Assembly (NCBI GenBank): GCA_964017065.1
Contig: OZ024784.1
Span: forward strand, 5,127,152 to 5,191,151
Direction of reading: 5' to 3'
Length of the DNA: 64,000 nucleotides
DNA from: Haliclona indistincta
Taxonomy: Eukaryota > Porifera > Demospongiae > Haplosclerida > Chalinidae
This document shows, in pieces, positions 52,177-61,785 of this stretch. The notes under the pieces were generated by a model. It worked only from the letters and a program-made list of their open reading frames with translations, did not search any database and was not told where the DNA came from. The translations under genes were made by a program, and so were the position numbers. Within the stretch, counting starts at the first letter, position 1. The number at the start of each line of letters is the position of its first letter.

Positions 52177-55100
52177 ATGGTGCTGTGTCGTTGTCTCTTT
52201 CTTGCTGTCCTTCTGGCAGCAACTCTACCAATTTTCTCTCAGGTACAATGTGTTAATACTGTAGTAGGTAGAGACAGAAGAAAAGAATACTGATTTACAT
52301 ATCATTTCTCTCTCACACTATGCATATAGGATCCTTCAGATGAGCCCTGTGTGAAGAATGCTTATCCTCCTGATCCAAGGTATCTGTATTATAGTGAACC
52401 AGAATTTTATTCACGTGTGTATTGCTCACAGTTCGAAGATAAGCACAGAGATAGTCAATCTTGATGACCCTCCTGAAAAGAGATGGATGACTATCACTGG
52501 TTCACGCAAAACTGAGGTAGAGTACACGTGTGTGGAATAGGGTTAGAATGGTACTAGGTACGTTAGAATGTTGACCACAAGATTAGTTTAGAGTAATAGT
52601 GTGATGTGATGATAGCGTCCTTGATCCATGTGTGTGTGCGTGTGTGTGTGTGTGTTCTGGTTCTAAGTAGTCCAACCCCTGGTGTAGACAGTGCAGTGCT
52701 CAGTTGCAAGTGACTTGCTAGATACTCCTCATGCTAAGAGAATGTCGTGTGCATGCTAGTGTTGGGTGCCCTGTGGTAGAGGGCAATCCAACCACATTCG
52801 ACTTCATTATCTGGTAGAGTCTCGGGCTTATAACCCAGAGGACACTGGTTTCAATCCCACTAGGGCAGGAGGGAAATATTTCCACATAAGTACCACTAAC
52901 GGCTAGCCGCAATAAATTCAAATACACTTCATCAGTGCCGTGTCTTCGTTCGCCATGTTTGAGGCCAGAATGTATTGATTTTGATTTCGAGCAAACAGGA
53001 GCAATTCACTAATGGGTTCTTGGGGCTCTCTCTATATGGGAAGTTTGAAAAGAAAGTTTGAAAATGCTCTAGTGTGGGGTTGGTCAATATGTTAGTAATA
53101 TTGCAATATTAACTAATGTTCAATACTCGATATACAGCATTATTGAACAGTACCGAATATTGTAATTACTGAAATACCATCTGATGTTACTGATTTTAGC
53201 TAGTCAAGTGTGTAGTCTGTAGCCAAACTACTCTTGTGATGGCAAAAAGCAGTTCTTATGACAAGGCATTTGGATAAACTCAATGCTAAGAACATCTCAT
53301 GGAATACTGTATAGCCGGTTATTTTCGACGGTCAAATATTTCGTTAGTAAAATTTTAGATTGGATTTTTGATGCTCCCTCGCCGTTCGAAAATAAAATCT
53401 TGGCTAAAATTTGTTGCCCTTCATCTCAAACTCAATGGCGTCGAAATGTTGGAGAACTGTATAATTGTTAAACCATGCCAGCCACGTTTTATGATTGTTA
53501 ATTGGAACCACAGAGTCGAAGATAAGTTGCTGTACCACGGTGTCCGCCTTTTCGTGCAAGTAGTCTCCAGCTCGCGTGCAGCAGTGCGCATGGCGGACAT
53601 TTGTCTAACAGAGATGCTTGGCGTTCAGTTTTACTGCTATGGCAGTACCAAGCTACCCGCTGCTACCGTCAGATTCTGTTAAGAAGCGTTGGAAGACAAG
53701 TGGGCTGTATTGGGCTCTAGCCTCGATCTGTTTGCACGAGGGTGTTCGAATTTTTGGTATGGTTCAAATTTTCGTGGTTTAATTTTTGACCTGCAGTCGG
53801 TGATCGAAAATAAAAACCTGTCGAAAATAACCGGCTATACGGTACTTAAAAAATGAGCACTGCAAGTCATGGCTATTGGTTTGGACTCCAATCAGGTTTC
53901 GTTTGGACTGTCCTCATCCGAGTCCGTGTTCACATGGCATCACCCATGAACTGTTCCACACTTTTTTGTTGGTTTTTACAACATAGGTGTGCCAGCTAGG
54001 CCTTGATATACACACTACAGTGTTTATGAATTTTCATAGAACTCTATGTAGCATGGGACATATGTAGCACCCAGGAACTAGGGTATCTGGAGATGGCTTT
54101 TTATTTGTGTATATTAGGCGTGTGCAGTGATATTTTGTATAATTGTCTCTTTTTACCATAATTTATTTTACATGCAGATACAAAGTTTGGTTGCTTTAAT
54201 AAAGACGATGGTCAAAGATTTCCATCTGTCTGCTCTTATACCTATCATTGACAAAGACCTGGTGAGTTCACTATTATTTTATTTTGTGAAGAGGGTGTTC
54301 CTATCCCTTGTCCTACATGTGTTTCTATATTTGACCACCATGTTCACAACATTGTGTAGCTGTTATTCCTCTGCATGGTTCGCTATCTATAGCTGCTTAT
54401 AACGACATGTTCATTGTTGCACTCTTGTGTCTATTCTATTGAAAGTGACTTGCATTGTCATAACAGGCACCTTTCGCTGATCAACTGCCATACCCTTACG
54501 GTGATGAGATGAAAGGAATCAGTCAAGCAACCAATATTCCACTAGGTACTCTAAAGCATCTACTCTACATAATCTTCTCTTTATTCATTTTTAGGAGAGG
54601 TTGTATTATATAACATTTTCTATGAGGTATTCAGTGTGTGCACATCTATCATTGCTCAGACTAAGGAAGGTTCGTGTGTGTGTGTGTTAGTCCAATAGGG
54701 GCTACAAGCTTTGTGCGCTTAAACACAGTATAAGCGGTTGTATTTGTCCGCAAATATCCAGTTAGTTGCGTTGTTATGTGTGGTCGTGGTCATGTGCCTG
54801 GTATGTTTGATCAGCATTAGCCATTTGCTCCAATCAATTACTGACAAACACTGGAACATTTCTGTTACCATGGTACCCATAGACATGGTATGCATTGCTG
54901 TAATGAAGTACTTGCCTTTATTGTTTGCGACACCATTCCTGTCTAATTTGTCACATGATGTTAAAGTGCACCTGTGCACTTCTTTGTGCAATAACAGTTA
55001 TTTTACTGTGTTCACATTGTGTTGCTGTTTTTTCTTCTCATAGGTAAACTGTATCATGCTCGAAACCTTGACTTCGGTTTGTTTATGGGGTGAGTGGTCA

Positions 55101-58100
55101 CATGACTTCATTGGTTGTGTCATAACAACCAAGTTGTGTACATAATTACCGATTGAAGCTTACACGCTGCACATGTAATTGGAATGACCTTTGCGTAAAC
55201 ATCTAATATGAGATTGTGCATCAATGATAAGATAGCAGTCTAGAGAACACATCTGGTACTTGTTGGGTGTTTGTTGCAGCTGGGACATCGTCAATCACAC
55301 TTGGGCTCTGACTGAACGACTCAGACCACTAGTAATAAATGTGGATTATCAGGTGTGTGTGTGCGTACATATTTATAGTGCATATCTCGGCTTTGTGGCT
55401 GGGTATTTATAGTGCGTGTGTTTTATCTACAGCGAGGTGGTAAAACTGTTTTCAAAGCTGTCCATTTTGCTGGTTACATTGGAGTGTTGTCTGGACTAAA
55501 ACAGGTAATGACTAAATGACCTCTGTCGTGCACACTGGACACATTTACACAGGGTATATTGACACTAACCATTAATGAAAGATATGCTCTCAATGGTGGA
55601 TATGTCGGTAAGCTCTTGCATGGTTGACAGTTTTCATGGTATACATGCTTGTGTGCTCAGGAATTCTCGAGTGGATAGCTGGTGATCATGATCAATACTG
55701 GATGGGATTTCTAACCAGAGACACTCTACAGAATGCAACAAGGTAACTCTAACATAATGATTGTGTTGTTGGAAATACTGTTCAAGATTATGCAATATGC
55801 TCATGTGAGAGTAGCATAGTGTGTTCTAACTAGTACAGTCATGGGAGCGAGCCTGAGGTGATTTATAAACAGCAGCAAGCAACTTGCAATCCGCACATGC
55901 AATGGCAAGATTTACTGAAAGCCCTATGGTTTACAATACACAGCAATCTTCTCGTAAACGTGTGGCTGCCTCACAGAGTAGCCAAGCTGTAACATCTCTG
56001 TCCAAGTCTGTTACACATAAAGCCAGCTTTCATTGTTTGAACTCGTGTATCACGAGTTGTTCATAGACAGCTACCGATCAAGCTTCTGACATCATTGACT
56101 GCATTCATGCTCCCACGTGCAGTAATGGGCGTTACATGCACTACTGTACACACATGTTATTGATTGAATGGCTGTGTTGTAACTCTTGGGAGCATGGGTG
56201 ACAAACACACCCTGTGACAGCTAGATATACTGACTTACTAAGTTTCCGCTCACGTAGAACGTTGTCACGATCAATGTGGGGTGCATTTCCCTCAGACTCA
56301 CCAATGAAGACGCATTATTACACTGTGTTACTAAGCAATGACAAGTTCAATGCTCTTGTTATTGAACAATAAACTACCTGTTCACCTCATTCTCTCTCTC
56401 TGTTCACCTCATTCTCTCTCTCTCTGTTCACCTCATTCTCTCTGTCTGTTCATCTCATCAGTTACTCTGAAGCAGTTCAGATGCTGTCGAATGAAAGGAT
56501 GTTGGCTCCTGCATACTTCATAGTAGGAGGGACCAAGAGTGGAGAGGTATTTATGAAAATAATGTACTGAAGCATCTAAGTATACATACACACAGGAGCG
56601 AATAAGGGGAAGGAGCGTTCAACTGCCGTATTCGCTATAGTAATATCGAAATCTAAAGGTCTGCCGCCATGTGCTGTTGCTACTTGGAAATTGGGCCTTT
56701 CTTTGCACGTTGTGGCTCGTTATTTCCTACTTATACATTTATCCATGCTTGGTCATGCCTGTTTCCGGCTAAAACAAGTGAGCGTTCAGCCAGAGCCATG
56801 ATCACCATCTTATGCGGCCAGCAAAACCTTCCTTATAACTTATAAGGAGGGTTTTTGCATTGCAAGCGGCGGACTATAGATTTCCTTTTTCCACAGTTGA
56901 ACACTCCTTCCCTTATACACTCCTGATACACACTGTTGATGTTTTCGTTTGTTAGTAATTATTGTAGACAGTTAAGGTGATTGTGTGACGAAATGGTTAT
57001 TGCTACAAGCAAGTTGCTTTTTCTCTTGTGTAGTAGATGATTTTATTGCAGATTAGCTGTACTGGTACAAATTGCATGTCCTTGACATCACATTGTAGAC
57101 ATGTTCCACTTAGCTTTTAACTTTTTTTGTTGTGTGTAGTTGTACACGGTTCAGATACCTCTCAATGTGACCTAATTTCGTGAATACCGACACTCTGAGA
57201 TTAGTATAGTAGAGTGCGAGACTAGAGTGCTACTTCACTTCATTTGTGCATTGTTTCATGATGCCTGACCTACGTCCTATGCTAGTATTACATCACATGA
57301 ATATTTGGCTAAATTAGTGTTTATTACTACTCAATTATCATTGCCGATCGGCAATGATAAGTAGGGATGACCTCGAATTAAGATGGCAGCTGCTCATGTG
57401 TGAAAATGAGTTTTTAGTACTTTGATCAAAGTGATTTATGCATTATTAATAGTCAGCTGTGATTTTCTGGACACGTATACATGTAGGTTAACACATGGCT
57501 ACCAACCCGCAATATAACCGAGGGTTGTTAATTTTACTGCTCGAGGGTGCGAAGCGCACGAGAGTGGTAAATTAACCCCCGAGGTTATATCACGTACTGC
57601 TGAGGTGCAATGGGTTAAGTTCGGTTAACCATCTTGTAGCCCAGGAAGCTCGAGGATACTGCTCTTATGGTTACTAAACGAGGCGCTTAAGGTAGTAGAG
57701 CCTCCATAGAAGTCACCGAAGGTGATGACAGCGCGTTGCTGAAAGACGGCAGTGTGTGTTTTTCGACGATGCCATCTTGTTGCTATGTGACGTCACTTCC
57801 TGGAAAATTCTTGTATTGCCCATGTTACATTGTATATCAGATATGACAACTGAGCTGCGCCTTTGATCTTACGGTCGCCTGGGCTACAAATTTCTGTAAT
57901 GCATGGTTGGTGTATAACCTGTGCACCACATCAAACATCAAATTGTTTGATAGTGTTTGTGGCTATCAGGCCTATCTGATATACATTTTTTGCTGGTGTA
58001 ACCATGTGTGTGTTGTGTTTCCTAGGGAACAGTGATCACCAGAGACAGAGATAAGACTGCTAATGTCTGGAGGTATGTAGACCAACATGCATACATGCAT

Positions 58101-58814
58101 GACAAGCCTAGTGAGTATATGTAGAGTGCATTGAAAGTTCAACCAGACAGACAGACAGGCACAATGCTAAGACATCTGGAGCACATAGTTGTTGATTACT
58201 TTTATCATTATTATTGCAGCTTGAACCCAAGTAATGGAACTTGGTACCTCTTAGAGACCAACTATGACCATTGGGAGAAACCATTGGTCATTGATGATCG
58301 ACGCACTCCAGTGAGTTTCATATCGTACAGCCTTGTTCCACTGCTTCATACTTCTTGCTTCCTATTTCTGAATAATGTGATCACTGTTAAGCTTCCTGAC
58401 AGAGTAATACTTTCCTACTTGTTGATTTATTATCTCAATTCTGTTTAAATTGTATATAAAGCATCCTCTTCCTTTATAGGGAATGCTATGTATGAACAAG
58501 CTAACACAGCAGGTTTGTGTGGTTACTAATTGGTTCGGTGTTACATATGTACATGTAGTGTTAAGGTTTCCTGAGTAGTTTAGAGTGCCATAATGTGTTT
58601 TGTGTAGAATTTAACACCAGACGGCATTTACAACGTGCTCTCAACGAAGCCTGTCTTGAACAAGGTTTGTTTTAAGTCACTAAATTGAGCTACATTGTTG
58701 TACTTTGACCTTTCCTTTCTGCAGCTCACAACCTACACTGTTCTGATGCAAGTTGACTCTGGAATGTTTGACAGCTATCGACGTACTTGCCCTGACTTTT
58801 GCTGGCCGTTTTAA
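52177..58814 (+). CDS. ASAH1: Acid ceramidase (17 exons, 389 aa)
   Basis: Exons: 52177-52242, 52330-52379, 52432-52516, 54178-54261, 54467-54545, 54595-54669, 55044-55089, 55280-55352, 55433-55504, 55553-55607, 55661-55742, 56462-56546, 58026-58072, 58220-58310, 58480-58512, 58608-58664, 58725-58814 (1170 nt). A signal peptide ([17 protein letters not shown]) precedes the proenzyme. The nucleophile Cys lies in [13 protein letters not shown], where N-terminal-nucleophile autocleavage between I/V-x and Cys generates alpha and beta chains. [54 protein letters not shown] and DDRRTP are all family signatures. The length matches human ASAH1 (395). It hydrolyses ceramide to sphingosine and fatty acid in lysosomes. 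Two introns exceed 1.4 kb and host MITEs. Confidence 0.92.
52796..52868 (+). repeat. Possible tRNA-derived SINE fragment
   Basis: CTGGTAGAGTC resembles a pol III A box, a CTTATAA loop sits between GGG and CCC, and CTGGTTTCAATCCCA resembles a B box with one extra T. Stems are imperfect, so it is not a functional tRNA. It lies in ASAH1 intron 3. Confidence 0.3.
53307..53842. mobile_element. 536-bp MITE with TA duplication in ASAH1 intron 3
   Basis: The left end CTGTATAGCCGGTTATTTTC and the reverse complement of the right end CCGTATAGCCGGTTATTTTC match at 19 of 20 and continue through GAC. TA precedes (53305-53306) and follows (53843-53844). TA targets and CYGTATAG ends suggest the Tc1/mariner/pogo group. 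The interior ORF of about 100 residues is not recognised. Confidence 0.75.
56380..56460. repeat. Pyrimidine minisatellite before ASAH1 exon 12
   Basis: About three and a half copies of a ~26-bp unit TGTTCACCTCATTCTCTCTC run into the acceptor CATCTCATCAG of exon 12 at 56462, acting as its polypyrimidine tract. Confidence 0.75.
56593..56935. mobile_element. ~343-bp MITE with ~33-bp inverted repeats in ASAH1 intron 12
   Basis: The left end CAGGAGCGAATAAGGGGAAG...GTTCAACTG pairs with the right end CAGTTGAAC...CTTCCCTTATACACTCCTG with few mismatches. ATACACA occurs on both sides (56586-56592 and 56936-56942). CAG ends and a 7-8 bp duplication suggest a hAT-type origin. There is no coding content. 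Confidence 0.7.
57512..57595. repeat. Imperfect foldback in ASAH1 intron 12
   Basis: ATAACCGAGGGTTGTTAATTTTAC pairs with GTAAATTAACCCCCGAGGTTAT, and the loop contains a nested GGTGCGAAGCGCAC hairpin. It may be a small decayed inverted-repeat element. Confidence 0.6.
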
Positions 58815-59196
58815 ACTAAATATTTTTATCAGTAGTTTAAACTTACTATACTGCTATCAGTGCTAGTGCTATGCATTATTACTGTCGGTTGAAATTTATT
58901 TGTCAAGAGTTTGTAGTTAGTTACTTTGCTAGTACAGTTCTTGGCAGCGTAGTGTTCGATGCCTTTAAACAAACAGTCATATGGTGCAGATCCTGTATGG
59001 AGTAATGGTATTAATCCTGTTTAGTACAACTAGTAGGCATTTCCACTGATCTGCACATCCTGGCGAGAAGATGTCTAATTGGATTAAACTGTAATGGACC
59101 ACGCATTTGGGAGATGCATGTATGGCTAAATTTTAATAGTAGCAAATTCTTTGAACAATTCTTTGTGGTTGAACGAAAGTGATAAGGGCGGCGATC
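58815..59196. other. Intergenic between ASAH1 and GABA-B-like receptor 5
   Basis: The ASAH1 3' UTR and receptor 5 promoter share about 380 bp. No other gene or clear signal is seen. Confidence 0.5.
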
Positions 59197-61539
59197 ATGC
59201 TGTTGCTGTTTCTAGCAGTTGTGTTAGCAGCAGAGGGCACAAGTTGTCCCAACACTACTGCTGTTACTAAAGGAACCAAGCCGTTGTACCTGTTGACACT
59301 ATTGCCCTTTCCTGATTTAGGAGATAATGCTGGATGGGACAGAGGATTGGGTACTGTTCCAGCTGCACGTGTTGCTCGAGACGAGATCAACAATCGCACT
59401 GACCTTCTTCCTGGCTACCATATTGAGCTGATAGTGGAGGACATTGAAGCATGTTCACGCAACGAGGCTGGTATTGGACTAAATAACCTGGTCAAGTACA
59501 CTGTGAACCCACCATGTAGACCTGTTGTTGCTGTCACTGGTCTCATGTGCTCTACGCACACTGCTCGTATTTCTCCTGTTGCAGGTCACGAGGGCATCGA
59601 CTTGGTCCAGCTCTCTGTAGCTAACGCCCCAATTTTCAATGTACAAAACTTGTCTTTATTTCCGCATCTCTGGCGCGTGCTAGGCTCTGGAACTGTCTAT
59701 GCAGACGCCATGCTTTCCCTCATGAATACCCTAGGCTGGAACAAAGTGGGCATACTCTATGAAACCACTTCATACTTTACACATGTGACCAACCGATTTG
59801 AGAAACTACTTTCTAACCAACCAGAGAAGAAAGTGAGATTTAGCATCGGCATTCACAAACTGAATTCTAACCTAATAAAACAAATTGTTTCTAATATCAG
59901 AGAGCAGTTTGGAACAGTGCTGTTTGTTGCTTTAAATGATCAAATGGAAGCACAACTTCTCTGTAAACTACAGGAGGAGCGACTAATTTTCCCCTCATAC
60001 ATATGGGTGCATGTCGGAAAGCGATTGGCTCGTACAATAGAAACAAACACAGTATGCAGCACGACTGATCTGCTTGCAGCTGCAATGGGTCACATTCAAC
60101 TTGAGATTAGAGCTATACCTTTGATCGAGTCAGTGTTACTAGTCTCGAATGAAACCTATCATGACTATAGAATTAAATACAATGAATCTCTCCAAGAAGT
60201 CAGGAAGGAGTACACTACGAAGAATGTAACTTATGAAAACATCTATGCTAACTTACTATACGATCAAGTGTGGGCACTTAGTCTTGCATTGAACAACTCC
60301 CTTCCTGTACTAGAGAGTAAAAACCTCTCCATTGACAACTATGTAATTGGACAACGTGAGATTACTGATGTGATTGAAAATCATCTCGCAAAAGTCGATT
60401 TTCAGGGAGCTAGTGGCAGGATAAAGTTTACTGACAACCATGGAGTGCAACCAACTGTGGACATTTATCGGATCAATGGATCGCGTGAAGTTCTTGTTGG
60501 AAGCTATGTACCTTATAGGACCTCTGAAAATGATCTTATTTACAATCTTTCTCTAACTATTAACAGTAGTGATGTGCCAGGCGGTGAGCCTCGGAAGGTG
60601 TTCATATTCATTCCTCTACCAGTAGCAGCTATGATCTATACAGCTGCTGGTCTAACAATTCTCTTCACTACTGTCGTTCTTTTGCTTCTTATCTACTTTC
60701 GAGAATGGCCTGAAGTGAAAGCAACCAGCCCTCTGCTCAGTAGCTTAATGTTTATTGGTGTTTATCTGCTGTCTGTTGGAATATTGTTTAGGACTAGCTA
60801 TGGATCGTTTAGATTTTCTGAAGAAGACTCTACGTATGGCCGCCTGACATCTATTGCCAAATTTTGTGATAGTCTTGGTTTAACACTTTTAGTTGTTACA
60901 ATCTTCTTCAAACTATTAAGAGTCCATCACTTTTTTTCAAATATGACACTCAAACTCAAGCATATGTGGAAGAGCTGTTCTTTGCTGTTTCTTGTGATGA
61001 GCTTGTCTCTGTTCATCAACATTGTACACATAGTTATTGATAACGTGCATCCAGTTCAGCCAATGTATCACATTCAAGAAATAGTTATTGACAATGTCCT
61101 AGTTATTATTAAGAGACTTAAGTTTCCTGCTGACTTACGTGAAGTAGGTTATATTGGTTCTGGTGTTGTGCTTGCTTACAATTATTTCTTTCTCATTTGG
61201 ATTCTCTATTTGGCCTTCAGAACAAGGAAGATTGAGCAAAAGCAGTTCAAAGACACAAAGAAAATTTACATTTTTGTGGTTGTCCTAGTAGTGACACAAG
61301 TGCTGGAATATTTGATTTCTATTCCTCTTTCCTTGAGTCTATATTTTTGGCAGGCAAATTTCGTAGTCAGTTTATCCAATTGGATTCTTGCTATGTCTGT
61401 CTTGGTGATACTTTTTCTTCCTAAATTGCTCCCGTCCATGTTCAAACCTAAACCTGTTAGACGAAGATCATCTCGTCGTTCATCATCGAGACGCAAAATT
61501 TTACCAAACCTATCAGTTAATAGCTTTCATGTAAAATAG
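59197..61539 (+). CDS. GABA-B-like class C GPCR 5 (intronless, 780 aa) with Arg-rich tail
   Basis: ATG at 59197 opens a signal peptide (MLLLFLAVVLAAEG); the longer frame begins with GTG. The Venus-flytrap carries ARVARDEINNRTDLL, EACSRNEAGIGLNN, CSTHTARISPVAGHEG and LLYDQVWALSLALNNS, with junction FQGASGRIKFTDNHGVQ. TM1 is near IPLPVAAMIYTAAGL, and ICL1/TM2 has REWPEVKATSPLLSSLMF. ICL2 LLRVHHFFSNMTLKL and the pre-TM6 IEQKQFKDTKK motif are shared with receptor 6. TM7 ends FLPKLLPSMFKP and is followed by an Arg/Ser tail (VRRRSSRRSSSRRK) absent from receptors 1-4. With receptor 6 it forms a separate subfamily on the opposite strand. Confidence 0.87.
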   Translation: MLLLFLAVVLAAEGTSCPNTTAVTKGTKPLYLLTLLPFPDLGDNAGWDRGLGTVPAARVARDEINNRTDLLPGYHIELIVEDIEACSRNEAGIGLNNLVKYTVNPPCRPVVAVTGLMCSTHTARISPVAGHEGIDLVQLSVANAPIFNVQNLSLFPHLWRVLGSGTVYADAMLSLMNTLGWNKVGILYETTSYFTHVTNRFEKLLSNQPEKKVRFSIGIHKLNSNLIKQIVSNIREQFGTVLFVALNDQMEAQLLCKLQEERLIFPSYIWVHVGKRLARTIETNTVCSTTDLLAAAMGHIQLEIRAIPLIESVLLVSNETYHDYRIKYNESLQEVRKEYTTKNVTYENIYANLLYDQVWALSLALNNSLPVLESKNLSIDNYVIGQREITDVIENHLAKVDFQGASGRIKFTDNHGVQPTVDIYRINGSREVLVGSYVPYRTSENDLIYNLSLTINSSDVPGGEPRKVFIFIPLPVAAMIYTAAGLTILFTTVVLLLLIYFREWPEVKATSPLLSSLMFIGVYLLSVGILFRTSYGSFRFSEEDSTYGRLTSIAKFCDSLGLTLLVVTIFFKLLRVHHFFSNMTLKLKHMWKSCSLLFLVMSLSLFINIVHIVIDNVHPVQPMYHIQEIVIDNVLVIIKRLKFPADLREVGYIGSGVVLAYNYFFLIWILYLAFRTRKIEQKQFKDTKKIYIFVVVLVVTQVLEYLISIPLSLSLYFWQANFVVSLSNWILAMSVLVILFLPKLLPSMFKPKPVRRRSSRRSSSRRKILPNLSVNSFHVK

Positions 61540-61785
61540 TGTTATTTTAATTTTATTTCATCAATAAATCTTGTTTTGTTAAAGTTGTGGCATATGTAGA
61601 CTACTATAGATGTTGGAACACTCCCTGGTTCGCAGTTTGTCATGTAGGCTAGAAGTTGGAACACTCCCGTTCACAGTTTGTCATGTACATGTGTTCATAC
61701 ATGTGTTCCTTGTTGTGTTTAATTGGTTGTTAAGGCCACTTCTGTGTACATCGTTGCAGTTGAAGTTATCTGGCCTCTAGCAAGA

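Noticed and set aside
52796..52868. A functional tRNA gene
   Set aside because: The acceptor and D stems do not pair and the B box has an extra base. It was kept only as a possible SINE fragment.
59133..59399. Minus-strand ORF overlapping the start of receptor 5
   Set aside because: It is antisense to the signal peptide and ligand-domain codons. Similar antisense ORFs appear opposite the other receptors.
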